In this document: one piece after another, positions 55,754 to 64,000 of the stretch
How the letters are laid out: every line of letters starts with the position of its first letter
Numbering within the stretch: the stretch's first letter is position 1
Assembly: GCF_004786015.1 (NCBI RefSeq)
Contig: NZ_CP032096.1
Span: 620,001-684,000, forward strand
Direction: 5' to 3'
From: Hydrogenovibrio crunogenus
GTDB lineage: Bacteria; Pseudomonadota; Gammaproteobacteria; Thiomicrospirales; Thiomicrospiraceae
DNA length: 64,000 nt
The notes under the pieces: generated by a model
The model's input: the letters and a program-made list of their open reading frames with translations, nothing else
What the model was told of the DNA's origin: nothing
The model's database searches: none
Position numbers and translations under genes: made by a program

Positions 55754-56154
55754 TCTACAGCGGCGCTCTTTTGTGCTCGAATGTAAGCGGGTAAGTCGGG
55801 TGTTTTCAAGGTCGTGACTTGTACTTGGTATTTTTGTAATTCTTGATTTAATAATTGCCAGTGTGTGCTGGGAACGGTCCAATTGGTATGGAAATACATC
55901 CGTTGGTTGTTTTTGAGCTGGATGCTTTCATAAATCAAACTCATTTCAGGGTGTTGCTCTGCTAATACACGAAATTCTTCTTCGCTTAAAATATGCGCTG
56001 GATTGAGTCCACTGGTTTTGACCAGTTCTTTAAAACTGTCTAAAGTTAGCCCTAGCTTGACCAAATATTTAATAATGGCATATGCAAGTTCTCCGCGTGG
56101 CACGATCGACGTGAACGTTTTGTCGTTTTGAATGGAAGTGACTTGATATGGCAT
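55750..56154 (-). CDS. Hypothetical protein, unrecognised
   Basis: A 134-residue soluble protein with no motif I recognise. It begins MPYQVTSIQNDKTFTSIVPRGELAYAIIKYLVKLGL and has a charged middle part (LSEEEFRVLAEQHPEM) and a Trp/Gln-rich segment (NWTVPSTHWQLLNQELQ). Coding potential is supported by its length in an otherwise tightly packed region. The next minus-strand gene upstream is coaE, about 100 bp away. Its stop overlaps the Nudix gene stop on the other strand. Confidence 0.6.
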   Translation of the reverse strand: MPYQVTSIQNDKTFTSIVPRGELAYAIIKYLVKLGLTLDSFKELVKTSGLNPAHILSEEEFRVLAEQHPEMSLIYESIQLKNNQRMYFHTNWTVPSTHWQLLNQELQKYQVQVTTLKTPDLPAYIRAQKSAAVD

Positions 56155-56250
56155 CGGTCAGTATACTCTTGATGATTTATTTAAACAGTGAGTAAAATTG
56201 ATTATCATATGACAGCATAACACGTTTGAAAAACAGATAAAATCTTGAAA

Positions 56251-56844
56251 TCAGGTGTCTTGATTGCTGTGTAGTAGAGATTGGATGTCTTTTTTGAGTG
56301 TTTCTGTTGATTGTTCTGTGTTTAAAATAATGTCTGCAACAGATAGGCGCTCAGCTCTTGTGGCTTGTTGTTGAATGATTTTTTGAATATCTTCTGCCGG
56401 TAACTGATCGCGTGTGATGGCTCGTTTAAGTTGAGTCTCAGGTGCTAGATCCAGTACGATAACCTCATCAATATAGTTTGGTTTTCCTGTTTCCGTTAAT
56501 AAGGGAATTTCAATCACTATCGCAGGTGGGTGTTGTTTTTCTAATTGCTCGATGAGTTGCTCTGTTCGTTGGCGAATAAGTGGATGCAAGATAGCTTCCA
56601 GTGTTTTTTTGGCCGAGGTATCATTGAAAATTAACTCGCGTAATTTAGCACGATTTAATTCCCCGTCTGTTAAGAAATCTGCTCCGAATATGCGTTCAAT
56701 TTCAGCCAGGCCTGGCTGGTTTTTGGCAACCACGTCACGTGCAATCTGATCGGCATCGAGTGTCGGTACACCTTCTTGTTCAAATAGTTGACGAACCGTT
56801 GTCTTGCCACTTCCTATGCCACCAGTGAGTCCGTAAACCTTCAT
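56251..56844 (-). CDS. coaE: Dephospho-CoA kinase CoaE
   Basis: A 197-residue P-loop kinase, the last step of coenzyme A synthesis. The ATP loop GLTGGIGSGKTT is at residues 5-16, followed by the typical DADQIARDVV and HPLIRQRTEQ. ATG at 56844 starts directly before the P-loop strand. It contains an exact copy of the CCAGGCCTGG repeat in a 16-bp perfect palindrome. Confidence 0.95.
   Translation of the reverse strand: MKVYGLTGGIGSGKTTVRQLFEQEGVPTLDADQIARDVVAKNQPGLAEIERIFGADFLTDGELNRAKLRELIFNDTSAKKTLEAILHPLIRQRTEQLIEQLEKQHPPAIVIEIPLLTETGKPNYIDEVIVLDLAPETQLKRAITRDQLPAEDIQKIIQQQATRAERLSVADIILNTEQSTETLKKDIQSLLHSNQDT
56703..56718. repeat. CCAGGCCTGG palindrome in coaE, 16-bp perfect palindrome
   Basis: CAGCCAGGCCTGGCTG, followed by GTTTTT on the plus strand; read on the minus strand as part of NQPGLAEIE (Pro-Gly-Leu). 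Confidence 0.8.
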
Positions 56845-56989
56845 ACCAATCCTTTTGAGCGTTTAAAACAGAGATATTATGCGATTTTGACTTTAATGAC
56901 TCCGGTATAAAGAGTCAATAAATTTACACAATATTCGTTAAAATAGGCGGTATTCATATAGCGACAGCTTGAACGAAAGGTATCAAATA

Positions 56990-58798
56990 ATGTGCGGAAT
57001 TTGTGGAGAGATTTATTGGGATGGCCAAATGGCCTCGGAAACCAAATTGGTTCCAATGTTAGCCGAACTGGAAAAAAGAGGACCGGATGATGGCGGCACC
57101 TGGGTGCAGAATCATGTGGGGTTAGGGCATCGTCGATTATCCATTATTGATTTGTCTGATGGCGGGCATCAACCGATGTTGGATGACGAAATCAGTTTGG
57201 TGTTCAATGGGTGTATCTACAACTATGAAGCCCTTCGTAATGAACTCATTGAATTCGGACATGAATTTCGTTCGCATTCTGATACTGAGGTGATTTTAAA
57301 AGCGTATCGTCAATGGGGAATGGAATGTGTCACCCGTTTCGAAGGCATGTTTGCGTTTGCTATCTGGGATGATCATCAACATCAGTTGTTGTTGGCGCGC
57401 GATCGCTTTGGTATCAAGCCTCTCTATTATGCGCCTGTCGAGGGGGGCGTTCGTTTTGCGTCCAATACGCAAGCCTTATTGGCTTCTGGTGGTATTAACA
57501 CCGATATTGATCCGGTTGGATTACATCATCAATTTACCTTGCATGCCGTGGTTCCTGCACCGCATACGATTTTAAAAGGCATTCGAAAGCTGGAACCGGG
57601 TCATTGGATGATTGTGAACCCTGATGGACAAATGTACAAAAAGTCCTATTGGCATTTAGAGGCCAAACGCCCAACAGCAGAGAGTGCTCCAAAAACAGAA
57701 GAGGAATGGATTGACACCATTCATGAGTCGCTGAAGCAAGCTGTTCATAAACGACTGACCGCAGCTGATGTACCGGTTGGTGTTCTGTTATCGGGTGGAC
57801 TGGATTCGAGTTTAATTGTGGCATTGTTGGCGGAAGCCGGGGTTGAGGATATTCGAACCTTTTCCATTGGATTTGAAGACGTTCCGGAAGAAAAGGGCAG
57901 TGAATTTGAATATTCCGACTTAGTGGTGGATCAGTACCAGACCAAGCATCAAAAATATTTGATTCCGAATGAAACCGTCCTGCCTCGATTAACCGAAGCG
58001 GTCGATGCGATGGCTGAACCGATGTTTGGACAGGATGCGGTTGCCTTTTATTTATTATCCGAAAAAGTCTCTGAAGAAGTTAAAGTCGTGATGTCGGGTC
58101 AGGGGGCGGATGAAGTGTTTGCGGGGTATTTCTGGTATCCAATGATGGCAAAAGCGGCAGAGTCTTTAAAAGATGCTTCTCGACCAGTAGATGCCTTTGC
58201 TCCCTATTATTTTGATCGTTCTCATGAAGAATGGTTAGAGATGATTGAAGAGGAATATCATGTTTATGATGTCACCAGAGAGTTGGTTAACGATCGCTTA
58301 TCGGAAGAAGGCGCAGACAGCTACTTGGATCAAGTGTTGCGTTTAGACACGACGACACTGATTGTCGATGACCCGGTTAAGCGAGTTGACAATATGACTA
58401 TGGCTTGGGGGTTGGAAGCTCGAGTGCCATTTTTAGATCATCATTTGGTCGAACTGGCCATGTCGGCGCCAACCGATCTTAAATTGAAGGATTTTAAGTA
58501 TATTCTGAAAAAGATTGCCCGAGGGATTGTACCGGATGAAGTGATTGATCGACCTAAGGGGTATTTTCCTATGCCGGCTTTAAAATATGTCCGGGGCCCG
58601 TTTTACGAGATGATGAAATCGGTTTTGACCAGCCCTCAAGCGAAAGCCAGAGGCATTTTTAAACCGGCTTATATTCAAAAGTTGTTAGAGCAACCGGAAG
58701 CGGACGAAAGTTTTACCGCTATTAAAGGCAGTAAATTGTGGCATGCGGCGTTATTAGAGCTGTGGTTGCAGCGACATGTCGATCCTTATGTTCGATAA
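56990..58798 (+). CDS. Asparagine-synthase-type amidotransferase, N-acetylglutaminylglutamine amidotransferase-like
   Basis: A 602-residue class II glutamine amidotransferase with a C-terminal asparagine synthase domain. The catalytic Cys is residue 2 (MCGICGE), which fixes the ATG at 56990 over an upstream in-frame start at 56969; AAAGG precedes it. RGPDDGG and HRRLSIIDLS bind glutamine; LSGGLDSSL is the ATP pyrophosphatase loop. The motifs FNGCIYNY (not FNGEIYNY) and LHAVVPAPHTILKG resemble the N-acetylglutaminylglutamine amidotransferase group, which makes the osmoprotectant NAGGN, more than biosynthetic AsnB. The usual partner genes (dipeptide synthetase, peptidase) are not adjacent, so simple asparagine synthesis cannot be excluded. 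Confidence 0.85.
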   Translation: MCGICGEIYWDGQMASETKLVPMLAELEKRGPDDGGTWVQNHVGLGHRRLSIIDLSDGGHQPMLDDEISLVFNGCIYNYEALRNELIEFGHEFRSHSDTEVILKAYRQWGMECVTRFEGMFAFAIWDDHQHQLLLARDRFGIKPLYYAPVEGGVRFASNTQALLASGGINTDIDPVGLHHQFTLHAVVPAPHTILKGIRKLEPGHWMIVNPDGQMYKKSYWHLEAKRPTAESAPKTEEEWIDTIHESLKQAVHKRLTAADVPVGVLLSGGLDSSLIVALLAEAGVEDIRTFSIGFEDVPEEKGSEFEYSDLVVDQYQTKHQKYLIPNETVLPRLTEAVDAMAEPMFGQDAVAFYLLSEKVSEEVKVVMSGQGADEVFAGYFWYPMMAKAAESLKDASRPVDAFAPYYFDRSHEEWLEMIEEEYHVYDVTRELVNDRLSEEGADSYLDQVLRLDTTTLIVDDPVKRVDNMTMAWGLEARVPFLDHHLVELAMSAPTDLKLKDFKYILKKIARGIVPDEVIDRPKGYFPMPALKYVRGPFYEMMKSVLTSPQAKARGIFKPAYIQKLLEQPEADESFTAIKGSKLWHAALLELWLQRHVDPYVR

Positions 58799-58878
58799 TT
58801 TCAGATAAACTTAAGCGTTACGTAAAACTTCACCTAGGATTTTTGTTGTGATTTGTTACAATAACCTTGTTTACAACT

Positions 58879-58909
58879 CAGGTATTCACGAAAACGTGCT
58901 TTTTACCTG
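58879..58909 (+). other. Nested hairpin in the grxD leader
   Basis: CAGGTA/TACCTG encloses CACG/CGTG just before the grxD ribosome site (AGGAGA, 58915-58920). It may affect translation or mRNA stability. Confidence 0.35.
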
Positions 58910-58925
58910 ATCTTAGGAGAATGGA

Positions 58926-59273
58926 ATGGATAATCAAGAAAAAGAAACTTTAGACCGTATTCATGAGCAGGTCACGAATAATCCGGTTGTTATTTATATG
59001 AAAGGAACACCACAGATGCCTTCTTGTGGCTTTTCTAGCCGAACTGCGCAAGCCATGGTTGAGACAGGCGAAAAGTTTGCTTTTGTGAATGTGCTTGCGG
59101 ATCCTTTGATTTTTGAATACTTGCCAAAATACCAGGACTGGCCTACTTTTCCACAAGTTTATATTGGGGGAGAGTTACAAGGCGGGTGTGATATCACGTT
59201 AGAGCTGGCTGAATCAGGTGAGTTAAAAACGCTGATGGCAAAGGCTAATGAAGCTGTTTCTGAGGAAGCGTAA
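58926..59273 (+). CDS. grxD: Monothiol glutaredoxin GrxD
   Basis: A 115-residue CGFS-type glutaredoxin that carries [2Fe-2S] clusters with glutathione and BolA partners. The active-site CGFS is at residues 34-37, after KGTPQMPS. WPTFPQVYIGGELQGGCDI forms the glutathione site. It is preceded by AGGAGA. Confidence 0.96.
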   Translation: MDNQEKETLDRIHEQVTNNPVVIYMKGTPQMPSCGFSSRTAQAMVETGEKFAFVNVLADPLIFEYLPKYQDWPTFPQVYIGGELQGGCDITLELAESGELKTLMAKANEAVSEEA

Positions 59274-59291
59274 GTTACTTCAAATGTGTTT

Positions 59292-59320
59292 AAAACCACC
59301 AGGCCTGGTGGTTTTTGATG
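59292..59320. terminator. Terminator between grxD and rnt, 24-bp perfect palindrome on CCAGGCCTGG
   Basis: AAAACCACCAGG meets CCTGGTGGTTTT at 59303/59304, followed by TTGATG. It can serve as terminator for both convergent genes. The core (59299-59308) is an exact copy of the repeated motif and this is its clearest terminator-like form. Confidence 0.8.
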
Positions 59321-59328
59321 GAAAACTG

Positions 59329-59952
59329 TTAAAGCAATGTTCTTGTTTTTTCGATTGGCCACTGGTTGACGATTTTACAGAATAAATCTGCCGTTTTAAT
59401 GGTGTCGTATTCAGCCGAATGCGCTTTGCTATTATCCCACTCAATTTCAGCCAGTTGTACCGCTTTTGCGAGTACGGTTTGACCATAAGCTAACCCAGCA
59501 AGAGAGACGGTATCAAATGTGCTGAATTCATGAAAGGGTGATTTGATTTTGCATCGGTCTGCAGCCGCCTTTACAAAACTTAAATCAAAAAAAGCATTAT
59601 GCCCCACTAGGATCGCTCGACTGCAGTCGGTTTCTTTAAGAAGTTGTCTAATTGGCGTGAAGCATTTTTCCAAAGCTTCTTTTTCAGAAACAGCCATTCT
59701 AAAAGGGTGCGTTGGGTCTTCGACGCCAATAAATTTCAGTGCGCTTTTGTCTAATTGTGAGCCTTTAAAGGGCAGGACATTGGCTTGAACTGTCTGGTCG
59801 CGTTCGATCGTGCCATCTGAGTTCATTTTCAATGTTACGATGGCAATTTCAATTAAGGCATTGGTTTGAGGGTCAAAGCCTGCTGTTTCGACATCGACAA
59901 CAACAGGTAGAAAGCCGCGGAATCGTTCTTTGATGTGGGTGATTGTATTCAT
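59329..59952 (-). CDS. rnt: Ribonuclease T
   Basis: A 207-residue DEDDh-type 3'-5' exoribonuclease that matures tRNA and other stable RNA ends. The Exo motifs are VVDVETAGF, GHNAFFDLSF and HSAEYDTIKTADLF, closely following E. coli RNase T (RFRGFLPVVVDVETAGFDPQT). Its ATG directly follows the argA stop codon (TAAATG), so the two genes are coupled. Confidence 0.95.
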   Translation of the reverse strand: MNTITHIKERFRGFLPVVVDVETAGFDPQTNALIEIAIVTLKMNSDGTIERDQTVQANVLPFKGSQLDKSALKFIGVEDPTHPFRMAVSEKEALEKCFTPIRQLLKETDCSRAILVGHNAFFDLSFVKAAADRCKIKSPFHEFSTFDTVSLAGLAYGQTVLAKAVQLAEIEWDNSKAHSAEYDTIKTADLFCKIVNQWPIEKTRTLL

Positions 59953-61239
59953 TTATAACTTTTTAAGTAATACTTTTGATTGTCTTTGATTGTTGTAAAA
60001 AGATTGCCTGCTTTCAGGTAATTGTGATGGCGTTGACTCGATAAATCCATGTTCAATAAACCAATGGTGCGTGTGAGTTGTCAGTAAATAGAGCGTCGAG
60101 ACATTACGGTCAAGTGCTTTTTTCTGAATGGCATTGAGAAGTTCTTCACCGAGTGCAAGTCCTTGATATGCTTTATCAACGGCGAGACAAGCTAGCTCAG
60201 CATTTTGATTGTCGATTGGATAAAGCGCTGCACAACCAATGATTTTCTGGTCAATTTCGATGACTAAAAAATTATGGATTTCTAACTCCAGGGTTTCTCT
60301 GGAACGTTTGGTTAGAATACCTTCTTGCTCCAAGGGGGTAATGAGGTTGATGATGCCCGCGACATCGTCGCTTTGAGCAGGCCGAAGGTCATGGTAACGA
60401 TCGTTATAAATTAAAGTACCATGACCATCTCGGCTGAAAAGCTCTAGCAACATTGCACTGGGGTTGTCTTGTGACATTAAGTGGATTCGACGAATATGTT
60501 CGTTTGCTTCGGTCGCGAGTTTGAGTAGTCTTTTTTGACTGTTGTTTTGAGATGATTCAAGGTGATTCTTGACGTCTTTACGAGACAAAGCTTGAGGCAG
60601 ATCTTTTAAGGTGGCCTGGTCTGTAAAAATTAACAATTTGTCCGCATCTAATTTCGTGGCAATGGCAAAAGCTTGCTCTAACGTATTTAAATTAAATACT
60701 TCGCCTGTCAAGGAATAGGCCAGTGGAGTCAGTAGTGCAACTTGTCCTGCATTCAAGGTGTTTTCAATGGCTTGGTTATTGATTTTTCTTAAAATGCCCG
60801 TATGTTGAAAGTCGATGCCGTTAATAATACCCTTGGGTTGTGCGATGACCCAATTGCCTGACACAATGGTAAGGTGAATATTTTGTTCAGCTGATGCCTT
60901 GCTGAAGGCTGCTTCAACCTGTGCTCGAACAACACCGATGGTTTTTTGAAAAACCTCTAGATGTTCTAGTGTGGTGATACGGGTATCGTTTTGAGTCTGC
61001 CAAGGAATATTTAAGGCTTCAAATGCTTGGTTGATTTGAAATGAGGCGCCCAGTGTAAGGACAACTTTTAAGCCAAGGTTGTTCAGTAAAACAATGTCTT
61101 TTGCCAGTTGTTGTAATGCATCAGAATTAAAAATAAGGTCGCCAGGCAAATAGATCACAATGGTTTTATTGCGATGTTTTGCGATGTAAGGAGACGCTTG
61201 TCTTAAGTTATTCGTAAAATCTAATTCAGATTGATGCAT
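59953..61239 (-). CDS. argA: N-acetylglutamate synthase ArgA
   Basis: A 428-residue enzyme that acetylates glutamate in the first step of arginine synthesis. It has an N-terminal amino-acid-kinase-like domain (residues 1-285; VIYLPGDLIFN, VVLTLGAS), which binds arginine as feedback inhibitor in relatives, and a C-terminal GNAT acetyltransferase domain (AELACLAVDKAYQGLALGEELL). The ATG at 61239 (MHQSELDF) is preferred over a far upstream Met at 61314, which would add a hydrophobic tail not seen in the family. It is divergent from ilvD. Confidence 0.92.
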   Translation of the reverse strand: MHQSELDFTNNLRQASPYIAKHRNKTIVIYLPGDLIFNSDALQQLAKDIVLLNNLGLKVVLTLGASFQINQAFEALNIPWQTQNDTRITTLEHLEVFQKTIGVVRAQVEAAFSKASAEQNIHLTIVSGNWVIAQPKGIINGIDFQHTGILRKINNQAIENTLNAGQVALLTPLAYSLTGEVFNLNTLEQAFAIATKLDADKLLIFTDQATLKDLPQALSRKDVKNHLESSQNNSQKRLLKLATEANEHIRRIHLMSQDNPSAMLLELFSRDGHGTLIYNDRYHDLRPAQSDDVAGIINLITPLEQEGILTKRSRETLELEIHNFLVIEIDQKIIGCAALYPIDNQNAELACLAVDKAYQGLALGEELLNAIQKKALDRNVSTLYLLTTHTHHWFIEHGFIESTPSQLPESRQSFYNNQRQSKVLLKKL

Positions 61240-61339
61240 AGATATGAGAAAATGTTTATAAATATAATTATATAAGTATAACAGGCTAGCAACAAAAACA
61301 AAAAAAAGCGACATGCCAAGACTGTTTAAGGAGAATAAA

Positions 61340-63193
61340 ATGCCAGATTATCGTTCAAAAACCAGTACCCACGGAAGAAATATGGCCGGTGCACGTGCTT
61401 TATGGCGTGCAACAGGCATGAAAACGGAAGATTTTGGTAAGCCGATTATTGCGGTGGCGAACTCTTTTACTCAGTTTGTACCGGGTCATGTTCATTTGAA
61501 AGATATGGGACAACTTGTTGCGGGCGTCATTGAAGAGTCCGGCGGGATTGCTAAAGAATTTAATACTATTGCCGTTGATGATGGGATCGCGATGGGGCAT
61601 GACGGGATGTTGTACTCTCTGCCATCACGTGATTTGATTGCCGATTCCGTGGAATATATGTGTAATGCTCACTGTGCGGATGCACTGGTCTGTATCTCTA
61701 ACTGTGACAAAATCACTCCGGGTATGATGATGGCTGCCATGCGCCTAAATATCCCAACAATTTTTGTGACCGGTGGCCCAATGGAGTCTGGGAAAACCGT
61801 TTTAGGGGGCACTGAGATCAAACTGGACTTGGTTGATGCAATGGTGATGGCAGCCGATGATCATTGTTCTGATTCTGATATTAATGATGTTGAAGTCTCG
61901 GCTTGTCCAACGTGCGGTTCATGTTCAGGGATGTTTACAGCAAACTCGATGAACTGTTTGGCGGAGGCATTAGGAATAGCTTTACCAGGAAATGGTTCTA
62001 CTCTAGCCACTCATGCCGATCGAAAGCACTTATTTGAAGAAGCGGGTCGTCGAATTGTCGAACTTGCTAAGCTTTATTATGAAAAAGATGATGATGGTGT
62101 CTTACCTCGTTCCATTGCAACGGTTGAAGCATTTGAAAATGCAATGGCATTGGATGTTGCAATGGGCGGTTCAACCAATACGGTTTTGCATCTATTGGCA
62201 ATCGCGCGCGAGGCAGAAGTCAATTTTACAATGGCAGATATGGATCGAATTTCAAGGAATGTTCCATGTTTAGTCAAGGTTGCGCCAAACTCAAAAGAGT
62301 ACCATATGGAAGATGTTCATCGAGCCGGTGGTATTATGCGAATTCTAGGTGAGCTAGATCGCGCAGAGCTATTGAATCGAGATGTTAGAACCGTTCATGC
62401 GTCGACTATGGCTGCGGCGATTGATTTATGGGATATTACGCGCACAGATGATGAAGCAGTTAAAACTTTTTATAGAGCTGCGCCGGGCAATGTCAGAACG
62501 ACAGAAGCATTCAGTCAAAACAAACGTTGGAAGACGTTGGATGATGATGATGCAAATGGTTGTATTCGAAGTGTTGAGCATGCTTATACAAAAGAAGGCG
62601 GTTTGGCTGTCTTATACGGTAATATCGCGTTAGATGGCTGTATTGTCAAAACGGCAGGTGTAGACGAAGAGATCTTCAAGTTTTCAGGACCAGCTCGGAT
62701 TTACGAAAGTCAAGATGCTGCAGTGGCTGCGATTTTAGGTGATGAGGTGAAATCCGGAGATGTTGTTCTAATACGCTATGAAGGGCCAAAAGGTGGTCCA
62801 GGAATGCAAGAAATGTTGTATCCGACCAGTTATCTGAAGTCAAAAGGGTTGGGCAAAGAGTGCGCTCTTTTAACTGATGGGCGTTTCTCTGGCGGGACTT
62901 CAGGTCTCTCGATTGGTCATTGCTCGCCAGAAGCTGCAGAAGGCGGTAATATCGGATTGGTTGAGGAAGGAGACCTTATTAAGATTGATATTCCAAATCG
63001 AACCATCAGTGTTGATTTAACGGATGAAGAATTAGCCGAAAGAAGACAGGCTATGGTTGCAAAAGGCAAAGCTGCCTGGAAACCTGCTGAACAGAGAACA
63101 AGAAAAGTCAGTGCGGCGTTAAGAGCGTATGCCGCGATGACAACCAGTGCGGCGTTTGGTGCAGTTCGAAACGTTGAGCAGATTGAGCATTAA
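61340..63193 (+). CDS. ilvD: Dihydroxy-acid dehydratase IlvD
   Basis: A 617-residue Fe-S enzyme of valine, leucine and isoleucine synthesis. It begins [23 protein letters not shown]; cluster ligands lie in [10 protein letters not shown] and [18 protein letters not shown], and [16 protein letters not shown] is the substrate region. AAGGAG before the ATG decides the start. The 100-bp divergent region to argA is very AT-rich, with TATAAT at 61263-61268 as a possible -10 box. Confidence 0.97.
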   Translation: MPDYRSKTSTHGRNMAGARALWRATGMKTEDFGKPIIAVANSFTQFVPGHVHLKDMGQLVAGVIEESGGIAKEFNTIAVDDGIAMGHDGMLYSLPSRDLIADSVEYMCNAHCADALVCISNCDKITPGMMMAAMRLNIPTIFVTGGPMESGKTVLGGTEIKLDLVDAMVMAADDHCSDSDINDVEVSACPTCGSCSGMFTANSMNCLAEALGIALPGNGSTLATHADRKHLFEEAGRRIVELAKLYYEKDDDGVLPRSIATVEAFENAMALDVAMGGSTNTVLHLLAIAREAEVNFTMADMDRISRNVPCLVKVAPNSKEYHMEDVHRAGGIMRILGELDRAELLNRDVRTVHASTMAAAIDLWDITRTDDEAVKTFYRAAPGNVRTTEAFSQNKRWKTLDDDDANGCIRSVEHAYTKEGGLAVLYGNIALDGCIVKTAGVDEEIFKFSGPARIYESQDAAVAAILGDEVKSGDVVLIRYEGPKGGPGMQEMLYPTSYLKSKGLGKECALLTDGRFSGGTSGLSIGHCSPEAAEGGNIGLVEEGDLIKIDIPNRTISVDLTDEELAERRQAMVAKGKAAWKPAEQRTRKVSAALRAYAAMTTSAAFGAVRNVEQIEH

Positions 63194-63221
63194 AATAAAT
63201 TATATGAAAGGATAAAAACAC

Positions 63222-63623
63222 ATGTTTGCAGATAGATTAACTTCTGAACAGCGCCAAGCGGTATTCGACTTAGCTGTATTACTTGCTCACGCAGATCATG
63301 ATGTGTCTGATGAAGAGCAGCAGTACTTAAAGAATTTTAGTGATGCTTTTGGTATTGAGTATGATTTGGATAAATCTGAAATAAACATTGATGATACTCT
63401 AACGGCATTCAGTTCAAAACAATCAAAAATGATCTTATTACAAGAACTGGTTAAATTGTCCTATAAAGATGGACACTTTGGTCAGGAAGAGCAAGAGAAT
63501 GTGTTTATGATTGCCCAGAAGGTTGGTTTAAATGACCCTGAATTGCTGATTCGTATTGAGAAATGGGTTCGTGAAGGGTTTAACTGGGTTTATGAAGGTG
63601 AGCAGATGCTTGAAGTGAATTAG
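63222..63623 (+). CDS. TerB-like protein
   Basis: A 133-residue helical soluble protein. The pattern LLAHADHDVSDEEQQYLKNF followed by LVKLSYKDGHFGQEEQENV is typical of TerB domains, with two acidic metal-binding helices (ADHDVSDEE and KDGHFGQEE). It lies 28 bp after ilvD and ends before a terminator, so it is probably cotranscribed with ilvD. There are no other ter genes here, so tellurite resistance should not be assumed. Confidence 0.75.
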   Translation: MFADRLTSEQRQAVFDLAVLLAHADHDVSDEEQQYLKNFSDAFGIEYDLDKSEINIDDTLTAFSSKQSKMILLQELVKLSYKDGHFGQEEQENVFMIAQKVGLNDPELLIRIEKWVREGFNWVYEGEQMLEVN

Positions 63624-63653
63624 CATTACTTACAGGTTGACGTGCCTTCTTTA

Positions 63654-63679
63654 AAGCCGCTGGTTTCAGCGGTTTTTTT
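63654..63679 (+). terminator. Terminator after the ilvD-TerB unit
   Basis: CCGCTG (63657-63662) and CAGCGG (63667-63672), with a GTTT loop and seven T. Confidence 0.85.
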
Positions 63680-63803
63680 ATGTCTGCGTGTCAGGACAGG
63701 ATCTGAAAGGTAGTGTAAATAGTTAGGAAGGATGAGCTTCAGGGAAGTAAATAGCAGAAGGTAGGCGAGAGGTTGCTTTATAAGGTTTTAAAATAGAGGG
63801 ACA

Positions 63804-63834
63804 ATAAAAAACCCGCTTAATAGCGGGTTTTTTA
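63804..63834. terminator. Terminator facing the soxA end
   Basis: AAAAAACCCGCT and AGCGGGTTTTTT with a short loop and T-runs in both directions; ends the minus-strand gene that enters from the right. Confidence 0.85.
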
Positions 63835-63862
63835 TTATAGGTCTTTAGAATAGAGCTTAAGC

Positions 63863-64000
63863 TTATTCTCTGTAACCAGGTCCATCAATTTCAATGCCGT
63901 TTGACATATAAGCTTCGAAGAACTCAAGGTTACGGTATTCTTCGCTTTGCGCTTTAAATGGCTTGGCACGCATGTTTTTATTACAGCCACCAAAACGACG
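63863..64000 (-). CDS. soxA: SoxA-like c-type cytochrome, C-terminal end only (gene continues beyond the window)
   Basis: The last 45 residues of a minus-strand gene are visible. GCNKNMRAKPFKAQSEEYRNL and AYMSNGIEIDGPGYRE match the C-terminal end of SoxA, the diheme cytochrome that with SoxX attaches thiosulfate to the carrier SoxYZ in the periplasm. The Cys before NKNMRAKPF corresponds in position to the heme-ligand cysteine (cysteine persulfide) of SoxA. Only the end is seen, so the call rests on this short stretch. It supports a sulfur-oxidising lifestyle. Confidence 0.7.
   Translation of the reverse strand, partial: RRFGGCNKNMRAKPFKAQSEEYRNLEFFEAYMSNGIEIDGPGYRE

Noticed and set aside
63222-63623. 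Tellurite resistance or phage-defence ter system
   Set aside because: Only a single TerB-like gene is present, cotranscribed with ilvD; no terC, terD or other partners.

Overview
The window is a stretch of chromosome from a gammaproteobacterium, most probably a sulfur-oxidising relative of Hydrogenovibrio/Thiomicrospira. The reasons are the low-to-moderate GC content, Gram-negative envelope genes (lpxC, lgt, meso-diaminopimelate-type murE), three large chemoreceptor genes in 64 kb, and the tail of a soxA-like sulfur-oxidation cytochrome gene at the right edge. The genus is an inference from gene content and protein style, not from a database match. Nearly everything is core chromosome. The one clear mobile element is an IS256-family insertion.

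Layout. 1-2.9 kb: end of an ATPase gene and a YbbP-type ABC permease. 2.9-3.1 kb: tRNA-Pro(GGG). 3.2-7.15 kb: an Aer-like PAS/MCP/CZB chemoreceptor gene on the minus strand, split by a 1317-bp IS256-family element with an 8-bp target duplication. 7.4-13.1 kb: hrpB, a PilZ-HDOD protein and several small conserved proteins of unknown function. 13.2-13.6 kb: RNase P RNA. 14.0-26.6 kb: first part of the dcw (division and cell wall) cluster, in the order mraZ-rsmH-ftsZ-ftsL-ftsI-murE-murF-mraY-murD-ftsW-murG. 26.6-43.6 kb: a block separating murG from murC, with an SDR oxidoreductase, two chemoreceptors, lgt, thyA-folA, a zinc-uptake locus (znuCB divergent from znuA plus a COG0523-like P-loop gene) and sufBCDS with a small unknown gene. 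43.8-49.2 kb: second part of the dcw cluster, murC-ddl-ftsQ-ftsA-lpxC. 49.5-63.6 kb: secA, argJ, hisC, a Nudix/TMP-synthase fusion, coaE, an asparagine-synthase-type amidotransferase, grxD, rnt, argA, ilvD and a TerB-like gene. The window ends inside soxA.

The most interesting points are these. (1) ftsZ lies between rsmH and ftsL instead of between ftsA and lpxC, where it is missing; murB is also missing and the cluster is split by about 17 kb. (2) The 10-bp palindrome CCAGGCCTGG occurs ten times exactly, plus five one-mismatch copies, in coding and intergenic DNA. It often forms the core of a longer hairpin followed by T residues, as expected of an iterated genome-wide motif. (3) Four AGTGG repeats with exact 10-bp spacing overlap the mraZ promoter. 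(4) A recent IS insertion inactivates, or splits into two pieces, a redox/zinc-type chemoreceptor. (5) A degenerate COG0523-like P-loop gene is translationally coupled to znuA, and a zinc-binding (CZB) chemoreceptor lies next door. (6) A three-way-junction-like structure sits directly in front of argJ. I found no CRISPR array, prophage, toxin-antitoxin pair or recognisable new defence system.
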